Shown here in pieces: positions 50,338-58,753 of a stretch of DNA of 64,000 nucleotides. The notes under the pieces were generated by a model that saw nothing but the letters and a program-made list of their open reading frames with translations, ran no database searches and was not told where the DNA came from. Each line of letters opens with the position of its first letter. Position 1 is the stretch's first letter. The stretch is from positions 124,001 to 188,000 of the forward strand of contig NZ_LZTA01000097.1 in NCBI RefSeq assembly GCF_001665875.1, read 5' to 3'. Position numbers and translations under genes: made by a program. Origin of the DNA: Mycobacterium sp. 852002-40037_SCH5390672 (lineage in GTDB: Bacteria > Actinomycetota > Actinomycetes > Mycobacteriales > Mycobacteriaceae).

Positions 50338-50745
50338 ATGGAGATCCTGGCCAGTCGGATGCTGCTCCGGCCGGCGGACTATCAGCAGTCGCTGACCTTC
50401 TACCGCGACCAGATCGGCCTGGCGATAGCCCGCGAATATGGCGCAGGCACAGTCTTTTTCGCGGGCCAGTCGCTGCTGGAACTCGCCGGTTACGGCTCCC
50501 CGGACCATTCCCGGGGCCCGTTCCCGGGCGCGCTGTGGCTACAGGTCCGCGACATCGAGGCAACCCAGGCCGAGCTTCGCGGTCGCGGGGTGTCGATCGC
50601 GCGCGAGGCACGCCAGGAACCGTGGGGCCTCTACGAAATGCATGTGATCGACCCCGATGGGATCACGCTCATTTTCCTCGAAATCCCCTCCGACCACCCG
50701 TTACGGCGTGACACCCGGGGTGAACGACAGGGAAATTCCGGTTAA
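50338..50745 (+). CDS. VOC/glyoxalase-family protein (Rv0546c-like)
   Basis: A 135-residue protein of the vicinal-oxygen-chelate fold: the LRPADYQQSLTFYRDQIGLA opening, LWLQVRDIEATQAELRGRGV in the middle and MHVIDPDGITLIFLE near the end, with the final acid fitting a metal ligand. Likely a small dioxygenase, isomerase or resistance protein; function unassigned. Corresponds to Mtb Rv0546c (~128 aa). ATG 50338 lies 53 bp after the SDR stop. Confidence 0.8.
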   Translation: MEILASRMLLRPADYQQSLTFYRDQIGLAIAREYGAGTVFFAGQSLLELAGYGSPDHSRGPFPGALWLQVRDIEATQAELRGRGVSIAREARQEPWGLYEMHVIDPDGITLIFLEIPSDHPLRRDTRGERQGNSG

Positions 50746-50842
50746 CTGAGAGGCAACATTCGGCGACGAGTCAAGGTACACCCGCGTTTCGACTCTCCCA
50801 GCATTCGACAATGGAATCCTCCTACCACCAGAATCAGGCGCT

Positions 50843-52069
50843 GTGAACATCCAATTGTTCCTCTTGATCATCGTCGTAATCACGGCACTGGCTTTCGATT
50901 TCACCAACGGCTTCCATGACACGGGCAACGCGATGGCGACCTCGATCGCCAGTGGTGCGCTCAAGCCCAAAACGGCGGTCGCGCTGTCAGCGGTGCTGAA
51001 CCTGGTGGGTGCGTTCATGTCCACCGCCGTTGCCGCCACGATCGCAAAGGGTTTGATCGACGGGCACATCGTGACGCTGGAACTCGTGTTTGCCGGCCTC
51101 GTCGGCGGCATCGTCTGGAACCTGCTGACATGGCTCCTCGGTATCCCGTCTAGCTCCTCGCACGCGCTGATCGGCGGCATCGTCGGTGCCACGATCGCCG
51201 CCGTCGGCGGACACGGCGTGATCTGGAAGGGCCTGGTGTCGCACGTACTCATCCCGGCCGTGGTGGCCGCGATCCTGGCCATCGCCGTCGGGGCGATCGC
51301 GACCTGGCTCGTGTACCGGATCACCCGCGGTCTGGAGACTGGTCGCACCGAGGCCGGGTTCCGGTACGGGCAGTGGGGCTCGGCGTCGCTGGTGTCGCTG
51401 GCGCACGGGACCGGCGACGCGCAGAAGACGATGGGCATCATCTTCCTGGCGCTGATGTCCTACGGGTCGATCAGCAAAAACGAGGCCATGCCGCCCCTAT
51501 GGGTCATCGTCGCTTGCGCGGTGTCCATGGCGGCGGGCACCTACCTGGGCGGCTGGCGCATCATCCGCACCCTGGGCAAAGGACTGGTCGAGATTCAGTC
51601 GCCCCAAGGTATGGCCGCCGAGTCGTCCTCGGCCGCAGTCATCCTGCTGTCCACCCACTTCGGCTACGCGCTGTCGACGACGCAGGTCTGCACCGGTTCG
51701 GTGCTCGGCAGCGGGCTGGGCAAGCCCGGCGGCGAGGTCCGCTGGGGAGTCGCCGGTCGCATGGCGGTCGCATGGCTGGTGACGCTTCCGTTGGCCGGCC
51801 TGGTCGGCGCGCTGACCTACTGGATCGTCCACCTCATCGGCGGATACCCCGGCGCGATCGTCGGTTTCGCACTGCTGGTCGCGGTCTCGGCCACCATCTA
51901 CATCCGGTCGCGCAAGGTCAAGGTCGACGCCAACAACGTCAACGCCGAATGGAAGGGCGACCTGACCGCCGGGCTGCAAAGTCCGGACGAACAAGGGCCG
52001 CCCACGGATACCGGCCCGACGCCACCTCGGTACGGCTCCGACGACCCTACGATTAAGGCGAACGCCTGA
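50843..52069 (+). CDS. pitA: Low-affinity inorganic phosphate transporter Pit
   Basis: A 408-residue PiT-family permease, proton-driven symport of phosphate or metal-phosphate. The N-terminal signature DFTNGFHDTGNAMATSIASG (~19-38), the repeat PSSSSHALIGGIVGA (~103-117) and later STHFGYALSTTQVCTGSV (~272-289) are the family's inverted-repeat motifs. About 10 membrane segments. GTG 50843. The stop overlaps the next ATG by one base (TGATG), so coupling to 52069 is expected. Corresponds to Mtb Rv0545c (pitA). Confidence 0.93.
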   Translation: MNIQLFLLIIVVITALAFDFTNGFHDTGNAMATSIASGALKPKTAVALSAVLNLVGAFMSTAVAATIAKGLIDGHIVTLELVFAGLVGGIVWNLLTWLLGIPSSSSHALIGGIVGATIAAVGGHGVIWKGLVSHVLIPAVVAAILAIAVGAIATWLVYRITRGLETGRTEAGFRYGQWGSASLVSLAHGTGDAQKTMGIIFLALMSYGSISKNEAMPPLWVIVACAVSMAAGTYLGGWRIIRTLGKGLVEIQSPQGMAAESSSAAVILLSTHFGYALSTTQVCTGSVLGSGLGKPGGEVRWGVAGRMAVAWLVTLPLAGLVGALTYWIVHLIGGYPGAIVGFALLVAVSATIYIRSRKVKVDANNVNAEWKGDLTAGLQSPDEQGPPTDTGPTPPRYGSDDPTIKANA

Positions 52070-52368
52070 TGAGTCACTTCGGCGACTGGTTCAACTACGA
52101 GGCCTCCCTGAAGATCCTGGTCTTCAGCATGCTGGCCGGTGCGGCACTACCTGCGCTGTTCGCCCTGGGGCTCCGATTCCACGCGGTCGGTGCCGGACAG
52201 GCCGGCACCGACGGGAGCTCACCACAGAAAAACCCGGCGCTGCTGGCTGTAGCGTGGGCGATCTACGCGCTGGTGCTCGTGGTGATTGCCTTTGCTCTGG
52301 CGTATGTCGCCCGGGACTTCATCGCCCATCACATCGGCTATCCGTTCCTGGGAGCGAAACCGAAGTAG
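52069..52368 (+). CDS. Small membrane protein coupled to pit (Rv0544c-like)
   Basis: A 99-residue protein with two hydrophobic segments, ~10-32 and ~60-82, and a Gly/Ser-rich loop between. The start ATG overlaps the pit stop by one base. Conserved location beside pit in Mtb (Rv0544c, ~92 aa) suggests it assists the transporter; no family function known to me. Confidence 0.8.
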   Translation: MSHFGDWFNYEASLKILVFSMLAGAALPALFALGLRFHAVGAGQAGTDGSSPQKNPALLAVAWAIYALVLVVIAFALAYVARDFIAHHIGYPFLGAKPK

Positions 52369-52424
52369 CATCGTTTGATGCCCACCGAGTTACCGAGCCG
52401 GACGCCGGGGGGAGCGGTACCAGC

Positions 52425-52727
52425 GTGAACGGATTCCTGAATTCCATCGTCTCGTGGCTACGCGCGGGATATCCCGAAGGCGTTCCGCCGACCGACACCT
52501 TTCCGGTGCTCGCGTTGCTGGCCCGCCGGTTGTCCGGCGACGAGGCCAAGGCGGTGGCCTGCGAGCTGGTTCGGCGCGGCGAGTTCGACGATGTCGACAT
52601 CGGCGTGCTGATCACCCAGATCACCGACGAGTTGCCGTCGCCGGTTGACGTCGAGCGGGTGCGGGTGCGATTGGCCGCCCAGGGCTGGCCTTTTGACGAG
52701 GCCGACGAGGCCGGGGACCCGGCATAG
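52425..52727 (+). CDS. DUF3349 protein (Rv0543c-like)
   Basis: A 100-residue all-helical protein, MNGFLNSIVSWLRAGYPEGV and onwards, equal in length to Mtb Rv0543c. DUF3349 proteins are small, soluble and of unknown function. GTG 52425 follows GGGGGGAGCGG. It lies 57 bp after the small membrane gene and just before menE. Confidence 0.82.
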   Translation: MNGFLNSIVSWLRAGYPEGVPPTDTFPVLALLARRLSGDEAKAVACELVRRGEFDDVDIGVLITQITDELPSPVDVERVRVRLAAQGWPFDEADEAGDPA

Positions 52728-52795
52728 CGGTACTGCGCGCACTGCACGTCCCGCCGGGCTCGGCGGCCTCGTCGCTGTTGCCCGCCCTGGAACGG

Positions 52796-53896
52796 GTGCT
52801 GGATGGGCGCGATCCCGCACTGGTCGCCCTGCCCGCGGGCGACGACCGCGAATCGGACGCGCTGCGCGCGGGTCTGCGCGTCGGGGAGCCCATCGACGAC
52901 GACGTGGCCCTGGTCGCGGCGACGTCGGGAACCACCGGTATACCCAAGGGCGCCTTGCTGACCGCCGCCGCCCTGAAGGCCAGCGCGGCGGCCACCCACG
53001 ACCGTCTCGGCGGGCCGGGCAGCTGGCTGCTCGCCTTGCCACCCCACCACATCGCCGGCGTTCAGGTCTTGGTGCGCAGCGTGCTCGCCGGCTCGGTGCC
53101 GGTCGAGATGGACGTCACTAACCCCTCCAAGGGGTTCGACGTCGCCGAATTACCCCGTGCGATAGGGGCATTGGGCCCAGGTCGGCGATACACCTCGCTG
53201 GTTGCCGCGCAGCTGGCCAAGGCGCTGCGCGACCCGGCGGCCGCGGCCGCCCTCGCCGAACTGGACACCGTGCTGGTCGGCGGCGGCCCGGCGCCGCGAC
53301 CGGTCCTCGACGACGCGGCCGCGGCGGGCATCAGCGTGGTCCGCACCTACGGGATGAGCGAGACCGCCGGAGGGTGCGTGTACGACGGTGTCCCGCTGGA
53401 CGGGGTGCGGCTGCGCACGGTCGACGGGCGCATCGTCATCGGGGGCGCGACGCTGGCGAAGGGCTACCGCAACCCGGTTGACCCGGATCCATTCGCGGAG
53501 CCGGGTTGGTTTGCGACCGACGATCTCGGCGCCGTCAGCGATGCGGGTGTGCTGACCGTCCTGGGCCGCGCCGACGACGCGATCAGCACGGGCGGGCTGA
53601 CCGTGCTGCCGCAGCCGGTCGAGGCGGCGCTGAGCAGCCATCCGGCCGTGAGCGATTGCGCGGTGTTCGGAGTGGCCGACGATCGGCTGGGGCAGCGGGT
53701 GGTCGCCGCGATCGTGGTGCGAGACGGATCCGTCGCCCCGACCCTGGACGCGCTGCGCGCGCAGGTAACCCGCACCCTGGACGCCACCGCCGCGCCGCGC
53801 GAGCTGCACATCGTTGCCGCACTGCCGCGTCGTGGCATCGGCAAGATCGACCGGGCGGCGTTGGTGCGCCGGTTCGCCGGCACGAGCGATCAATAG
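52796..53896 (+). CDS. menE: o-Succinylbenzoyl-CoA ligase MenE
   Basis: A 366-residue, short ANL-superfamily enzyme joining o-succinylbenzoate to CoA, between MenC and MenB. P-loop AATSGTTGIPKG (~43-54), YGMSETAGG (~200) and the C-terminal hinge LGRADDAISTGG (~258) with GIGKIDR (~350) are present. The N-terminal ~100 residues of longer MenE are missing, as in Mtb (362 aa). GTG 52796 lines up with the Mtb start; TTG 52778 is possible, and the frame is open back to the Rv0543c-like stop. Corresponds to Mtb Rv0542c. Confidence 0.92.
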   Translation: MLDGRDPALVALPAGDDRESDALRAGLRVGEPIDDDVALVAATSGTTGIPKGALLTAAALKASAAATHDRLGGPGSWLLALPPHHIAGVQVLVRSVLAGSVPVEMDVTNPSKGFDVAELPRAIGALGPGRRYTSLVAAQLAKALRDPAAAAALAELDTVLVGGGPAPRPVLDDAAAAGISVVRTYGMSETAGGCVYDGVPLDGVRLRTVDGRIVIGGATLAKGYRNPVDPDPFAEPGWFATDDLGAVSDAGVLTVLGRADDAISTGGLTVLPQPVEAALSSHPAVSDCAVFGVADDRLGQRVVAAIVVRDGSVAPTLDALRAQVTRTLDATAAPRELHIVAALPRRGIGKIDRAALVRRFAGTSDQ

Positions 53897-53907
53897 GCTG
53901 TTCGTCC

Positions 53908-55293
53908 GTGAGGATCGCTCGACCGGAGACAGTGCGCGAAGCGATAGCGGTCACGGTCGGGGTGGTGCTGGTGGCGGCGGCGTTCGTGCTGCCGCGGATG
54001 AACCTCGGGGTGCGGCCGCGTCTTGACGTCGGTGCCGAGAAGTTCGCCACCCACGCCGGCGCCGCCCCGATCTTCGGCGAATGGTTGATCCACGCCGGCT
54101 GGGGAACCGGACCGGCCGTCGCCATCGCCCTCGCCACCGTCGCCTGGGGACCGATTCTGGCGCAACGCCTTTCGTGGCGGGCATTGACACTGGGCAGCTG
54201 GGTCACCGCGTGCGGCTGGACCTTCGCGCTGGCGATGATCGACGGCTGGCAGCGCGGCTTCGCCGGCCGGTTGACCACCCGCGACGAATACCTGTCGCAG
54301 GTGCCGAGCATCACCGACGTCGGAGCAACGCTACGCACATTCGCGAGCCGGATCGTGGACTACCAGCCGAACTCGTGGACCACCCACGTGTCGGGGCATC
54401 CACCGGGTGCGCTGCTGACGTTCGTCTGGCTGGACCGGCTCGGCCTGCATGGCGGCGCCTGGGCCGGCTCGCTGTGCCTGCTGGCCGGCTCGAGCGCGTC
54501 GGCCGCGGTGGTGATCGGTGTGCGCGCGCTGGCCGACGAGCCCACCGCGCGGCGCGCCGCCCCATTTGTCGCGCTGGCACCGGCGGCGATCTGGGTGGCG
54601 GTCTCCGCCGACGGATACTTCGCCGGGGTGGCGGCGTGGGGCATCGCGCTGTTGGCCGTGGCGGTGCACCGCCCGGTTCGCTTCCCCGCGCTGACCGCCG
54701 CGGGCGCGGGTCTGCTGTTGGGCTGGGCGGTGTTCTGCAACTACGGCCTGATGTTGATGGGGCTGCCGGCATTGGCGGTGCTGGCCTCCGCCCAGAAGCC
54801 GGGCAAAGGCTGGGCGGACTGGCGCGCGATCCTGCGGGCCCTCGGCCCGGCGGCGCTCGCCGCGATCGCGGTGGCGGTGGCCTTCGCCGTCGCCGGGTTC
54901 TTCTGGTTCGACGGCTACGCCCTGGTGCAGCAACGCTATTGGCAGGGCATCGCCAAATTCCGGCCGTTCCAATATTGGAGCTGGGCCAACCTGGCCTGCG
55001 TGGTGTGCGCGATCGGGTTGGGTGGTGTCGCCGGCATCAGCAGGGTGTTCGACTGGCCCGCCATCCGTCGCCGCTCCGGTTTTCAGCTGCTGCTGCTGGC
55101 TGTGCTGGCCGCCATCGTCTGCGCGGACCTGAGCATGCTGAGCAAGGCCGAGGTGGAACGCATCTGGCTGCCGTTCACCATCTGGCTCACCGCGGCGGCC
55201 GCATTGCTGCCGCTGCGGTCACACCGGATCTGGTTGGCGCTCAACGCCTTCGGCGCGCTGGCGCTCAACACCATCATCCTGACGAACTGGTAG
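53908..55293 (+). CDS. Multi-pass membrane protein, GT-C-like (Rv0541c-like)
   Basis: A 461-residue integral membrane protein with about 11 segments. A large loop (~100-155) carries YLSQVPSITDVGATLRTFAS and HVSGHPPGALLTFVWLDRLG, with polar residues as in GT-C lipid-linked-sugar transferases. That class is suggested by layout only. It begins 11 bp after menE. Mtb Rv0541c is ~449 aa. It faces a convergent glycosyltransferase pair. Role possibly in envelope glycan assembly. Confidence 0.75.
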   Translation: MRIARPETVREAIAVTVGVVLVAAAFVLPRMNLGVRPRLDVGAEKFATHAGAAPIFGEWLIHAGWGTGPAVAIALATVAWGPILAQRLSWRALTLGSWVTACGWTFALAMIDGWQRGFAGRLTTRDEYLSQVPSITDVGATLRTFASRIVDYQPNSWTTHVSGHPPGALLTFVWLDRLGLHGGAWAGSLCLLAGSSASAAVVIGVRALADEPTARRAAPFVALAPAAIWVAVSADGYFAGVAAWGIALLAVAVHRPVRFPALTAAGAGLLLGWAVFCNYGLMLMGLPALAVLASAQKPGKGWADWRAILRALGPAALAAIAVAVAFAVAGFFWFDGYALVQQRYWQGIAKFRPFQYWSWANLACVVCAIGLGGVAGISRVFDWPAIRRRSGFQLLLLAVLAAIVCADLSMLSKAEVERIWLPFTIWLTAAAALLPLRSHRIWLALNAFGALALNTIILTNW

Positions 55294-55306
55294 GGGCGCC
55301 GCTCGG

Positions 55307-55972
55307 CTAGAGGCCGGCGGCGCGGGTGACGTGCGCGAACCGACTGGCGGGAGCGCAGGCGTCGCGCACCGCCGCCACGTCACCGATGACGTCCACGTCA
55401 GCCAGCGTCTGCACGGTGTCCACATCAATCCCGTTGTCGCGCAATGCTTTCAATGTCAATTCTCCGGTATCGGGCACGGACATCGGGACGGTACGCAGGC
55501 AGTCCGCCATGGCGGGCTCCCCCACGCCGAGCACCCACCAGCCACCGTCGCGGGCCAAACCGAGCACCGCCGGCGCCTCGAGCAGCCGGCGCGCACAGCC
55601 GGTCAACAGCTCGGCGCTCACCTGGGGGGTGTCCATCCCGATCTGCAGCACCGGAAGCCCGCAGGAGCCCGCGTCGGCATGCGCGTTGGCGAGCCGCGCC
55701 GCGAAACCTTCACCGCGCTGGGGAATCACCGTGAAGGACGTGAGCCGCTGCCGGATCTCGGCGGCGTTCGCGGCGCCGTCCAGGTCCCCGGTGAGGGCCA
55801 CCACCCGCGACGACACCGGCGCGGCGGCCACGGCGTCGAGCGTGTCGAGCAGTGCGGCGGCGGCGATTTCGGCGGCGACCCGGTCGCCGACGGTCGCCGC
55901 GAGCCGCGTCTTGGCCAGGCCGGGCTCCGGCGCCTTGGCGACCACCAGCAGGGTCACCGCCAGCACGCTCAC
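55307..55972 (-). CDS. DUF2064/CofC-like nucleotidyltransferase-fold protein (Rv0540-like)
   Basis: A 221-residue protein of the TIGR04282 (DUF2064) glycosyltransferase-A-fold family: VVAKAPEPGLAKTRLAATVG near the start, VLQIGMDTPQVSAELL (~107-122) with an acidic metal site, and ARDGGWWVLGV. Often found beside GT2 enzymes, as here; function is unproven. GTG 55972 overlaps the upstream gene's stop by four bases (GTGA), so the two are coupled. Mtb Rv0540 is ~220 aa. Confidence 0.84.
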   Translation of the reverse strand: MSVLAVTLLVVAKAPEPGLAKTRLAATVGDRVAAEIAAAALLDTLDAVAAAPVSSRVVALTGDLDGAANAAEIRQRLTSFTVIPQRGEGFAARLANAHADAGSCGLPVLQIGMDTPQVSAELLTGCARRLLEAPAVLGLARDGGWWVLGVGEPAMADCLRTVPMSVPDTGELTLKALRDNGIDVDTVQTLADVDVIGDVAAVRDACAPASRFAHVTRAAGL

Positions 55973-56631
55973 GAGATCACCTTCCAAAAGTCGATGATCG
56001 CGGTGATGCTGCCCCGCAGCGAACCGCTGACCTTCGACTTGCCGCCCGTCCGCGGACCGTAGCTGACGTCGAGCTCGACGACGCGCCAGCCGGCGGCCGC
56101 GGCACGCACCAGCAATTCCAGCGGATAACCCGATCGCCGGTCGACGACGCCCAGCTGCAGCAGCGCTTCGCGCCGGGCCACGCGCATCGGCGCGATGTCA
56201 TGCACCGGCAGGCCGTGACGGGTGCGCAGTCGCCAGCTCATGACGACGGTGCCCACCCGGGCCACCCACGGCCAGTGCAGTCCGGCTACCGGTCGGCGCC
56301 GGCCGGTCACCAAGTCGGCGCCGTGCTCCAGCGCGGCGACCAGCCGGGGCAGATCCCCGCCATCCATCGAGCCGTCGGCGTCGATGACCGCCACGATCGG
56401 GGTGGTCGCGGCCAGCACGCCGGCGTGGACCGCAGCGCCGTACCCGGCCCGCGGTTCGGCGACGACGCGGGCGCCGTGCCGGCTCGCGACGCCGGCGGTG
56501 TCATCGGTGCTGTTGTTGTCGACCACCAACGCCCGGTAGCCGGCGGGGATGGCGGCCAGCACCGCCGGCAGCGACTCCTCTTCATTGAGGCAGGGCAGGA
56601 CCACCGTGACCAGACCGTCGGCGTCGGGCAC
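55969..56631 (-). CDS. GT2 glycosyltransferase, polyprenyl-phosphate sugar synthase-like (Rv0539-like)
   Basis: A 220-residue GT2 protein. VLPCLNEEESLPAVLAAI (~12-29) opens the nucleotide-sugar fold, DNNSTDDTAGVA and IDADGSMDGGDL (~90) supply DXD-type metal ligands, and GKSKVSGSLRGSITAIIDFW (~200) matches dolichyl/polyprenyl-phosphate sugar synthases. No membrane anchor is visible. Donor sugar unknown. GTG 56631 lies 2 bp after the stop of the repeat-rich membrane gene. Mtb Rv0539 is ~210 aa. Confidence 0.85.
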   Translation of the reverse strand: MPDADGLVTVVLPCLNEEESLPAVLAAIPAGYRALVVDNNSTDDTAGVASRHGARVVAEPRAGYGAAVHAGVLAATTPIVAVIDADGSMDGGDLPRLVAALEHGADLVTGRRRPVAGLHWPWVARVGTVVMSWRLRTRHGLPVHDIAPMRVARREALLQLGVVDRRSGYPLELLVRAAAAGWRVVELDVSYGPRTGGKSKVSGSLRGSITAIIDFWKVIS

Positions 56632-56633
56632 GC

Positions 56634-58445
56634 TCAGAACCCGCGGTGGGGGCGGGGCTCCTGCGGGACCATCGGCTGCGAATGCGTCGGATACTGCGGC
56701 TGTTGCGAATGCGTCGGGTATTGCGGCTGTTGCGAATACGTCGGGGGCTCGGTCTGCTGGGTGTGCGTCGGCAGCGGCGCCTGGGTGGTTTCCTTGGTGC
56801 TCGGCGGTGCGTACGTGGTGGTCGGCGGTTCGTGCGTGGTGCTCGGCGGCGAATACGTCGTCGTCGGCGGTTCGTGCGTGGTGCTCGGCGGCGAATACGT
56901 CGTCGTCGGAGGCGAATACGTGGTCGTCGGCGGTTCGTACGTGGTGGTCGGCGGAGAAAAGGTCGTCGTCGGAGGCGTGTAGGGAGGGTTGTACGGCGGG
57001 TGGTAGGGCGGATAGTTCGGTCCCCATCCCGGGATCGGGATGGGAATCGGAATAGGAACCGGCACAATCGGATTGGGGCGAGGCGCCCAACCCGGATCGG
57101 GATTGGGCACGACGCCGGGATTAACCGGGGCCTCGGGAACGGGGGCGGTGGGAACCCCGCCTCCAGACGGCGGCGCGACCTGCTGCGGAGCCGGGACGTT
57201 GTTCGGAGCCGGGACGGTGCCGCCCTGGAATCCGGCGTTGGGCGCATCGGCCGGGGGCGGCGGCAGCGGCGCCTGTTGCTGGCTCGGCAGGATCGGCATG
57301 AACTTGCCCGGGGTGCCGTTTTGCACTCCCACCACCGGCTGCCGGCTGGCGGTGGGCTCGACGGCCACCGCGATCGCGGTGGCCAGCGACGCCAACCCGA
57401 TGACCGCGAAGGCGACGACGGCGTTGCCGATCACCAGCGATCGCCGCGACAGCTTGGCCTCGGCCTCGTCGATGTCGCTGTATTCGTAGTCATCGAATTC
57501 GGGGTCGTACTCGTCCAATTCGCCCGGGTACTGCTCGCCCTCGTCGGCCATCGAATAGGCCAGCTGTTGGTCTTCGGCGTTCGGATCGGCGAACTCCGAT
57601 GCCGGCACGACGGCCGTCTCGTCCCCGGTGAGCCCCGCCGCGGGCGCCATCGCGGTGGCATCCCCGGCCGCCGGCGCCATCGCGGTGGCATCCCCGGCCG
57701 CCGGCGCCATCGCGGTGGCATCCCCGGTCAGCCCGACCGCGGGCGCCATGGCCGTCGCGTCCCCCGCTTGCAGCGCCCCGACCGCGAGCGCCGCCGGCGC
57801 GGCGGCTATCGCGGCGCCGCGGGCGAGCGCAAAGGTGGGGTCGTCGGCGACCTGCACCCGCATGGTCGAGGCATCGCGAAGCTCATCGGCGACCCGATTC
57901 AGGTCGGGCGAGGCGCCGAGCAGATACACATCCTGCGGGGCATCCGGGTGGGCGCCGAGGTTGGCCATCATCGTGTGGAATGCGGCCGTCGCATCGCCGC
58001 CCGGGGCGTCCGCCAGCTGCTGGGTGGCCAGCACGGTCGGCGGCGCGTCCGGATCGCCGTCGGCGGCACCTGCCATCGACAGCGTCGCGGTCGCGTCATC
58101 CATTACCAGCGCCGCGCCCGGCCGACCGGCCGCGCGCATCAGGGCGGCCACCGCCTGCGACTCCGAGAGCACCGCGACGTTGTGGACGCCGGAATCCTCC
58201 AGCGCCCGCCGCAGCTGGTCGGCGGCGGGATGGTCGGGCCAGCACACCCGGGTACCGACCAGCCGGTGGTTCTCGTCGGCCAGCAGCCGATTCGTGCCGA
58301 CCACGGTCTCGGTCAGTGTCCCGATCGGATTGTCAGCGAGGTCGACGACGGATTGGTCGATCACGTCGGCCCCGTGCGCCCCCGACCCGACAAGCGCCAA
58401 GCGGGCGACAGGGCCGGTGACCGCAACCCCCAAAACGACGTCCAT
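56634..58445 (-). CDS. Repeat-rich membrane protein with actin/Hsp70-like N-domain (Rv0538-like)
   Basis: A 603-residue protein. Residues 1-~215 look like an actin/Hsp70-ATPase-type fold (DVVLGVAVTGPVARLALVGS, then ALVMDDATATLSMAG), as in the mycobacterial DUF7159 group. Then come a repeated GDATAMAPAA stretch (~235-270), an acidic region, and one membrane segment (SLVIGNAVVAFAVIGLASLA, ~335-354). The exterior C-terminal half is Pro/Thr-rich with TTTYSPP and QQPQYPTHS repeats, suited to glycosylation or the cell wall. Mtb Rv0538 (~548 aa) is similar. It is followed closely by a GT2 gene. Role unknown; a wall-spanning sensor or anchor is possible. Confidence 0.78.
   Translation of the reverse strand: MDVVLGVAVTGPVARLALVGSGAHGADVIDQSVVDLADNPIGTLTETVVGTNRLLADENHRLVGTRVCWPDHPAADQLRRALEDSGVHNVAVLSESQAVAALMRAAGRPGAALVMDDATATLSMAGAADGDPDAPPTVLATQQLADAPGGDATAAFHTMMANLGAHPDAPQDVYLLGASPDLNRVADELRDASTMRVQVADDPTFALARGAAIAAAPAALAVGALQAGDATAMAPAVGLTGDATAMAPAAGDATAMAPAAGDATAMAPAAGLTGDETAVVPASEFADPNAEDQQLAYSMADEGEQYPGELDEYDPEFDDYEYSDIDEAEAKLSRRSLVIGNAVVAFAVIGLASLATAIAVAVEPTASRQPVVGVQNGTPGKFMPILPSQQQAPLPPPPADAPNAGFQGGTVPAPNNVPAPQQVAPPSGGGVPTAPVPEAPVNPGVVPNPDPGWAPRPNPIVPVPIPIPIPIPGWGPNYPPYHPPYNPPYTPPTTTFSPPTTTYEPPTTTYSPPTTTYSPPSTTHEPPTTTYSPPSTTHEPPTTTYAPPSTKETTQAPLPTHTQQTEPPTYSQQPQYPTHSQQPQYPTHSQPMVPQEPRPHRGF
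56821..56904. repeat. 42-bp tandem repeat in the Pro/Thr-rich tail
   Basis: Two identical 42-bp units (56821-56862 and 56863-56904), each 14 codons, encode TTT/PPST-type repeats of the Rv0538-like protein. Related 21-bp half units continue to ~56970. Repeat number may vary between strains. Confidence 0.8.
57645..57734. repeat. 30-bp tandem repeat, GDATAMAPAA
   Basis: Three units of 30 bp (57645-57674, 57675-57704 and a degenerate 57705-57734) encode a ten-residue repeat before the membrane segment. The first two are identical. Confidence 0.8.
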
Positions 58446-58753
58446 CCCGGTTCTCCTTCGGCTGGCTACCCCGCAACCAGCAATGTCCCGGCATCATTAC
58501 ACTTGCGATACCGTTGGCAGTGTCAGCATTCAGGCGACAAGCTTCGCCTACTAGCGCAGCGTAACCAGCTTTTCGAACGACAGGACGGTCGCCGCGGAAT
58601 CATCTCCGCCGCAGCAGCCGATCTCAGCCACTGCCACGGCATCCGAACGGAGAATATGTTCGTAAGCGAGCAGTGCGTTTCGCTCGGCAGGGTAATCCCC
58701 GGCCGAACACCCGAAACTGCGTCAAGAATATCGGTCCTTGAATCCCGGGGGGC
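58446..58753. other. Divergent intergenic region with inverted repeat
   Basis: This 308-bp gap separates the Rv0538- and Rv0537c-like genes. AGGCGA (58532-58537) and TCGCCT (58544-58549) form 6-bp arms around CAAGCT, a possible operator or hairpin. No gene, tRNA or clear consensus promoter is seen, though both flanking genes need one here. Confidence 0.4.

Noticed and set aside
56634..57734. CRISPR-like array from regularly repeated units
   Set aside because: Units are contiguous, without unique spacers, in-frame and coding; no cas genes are nearby.
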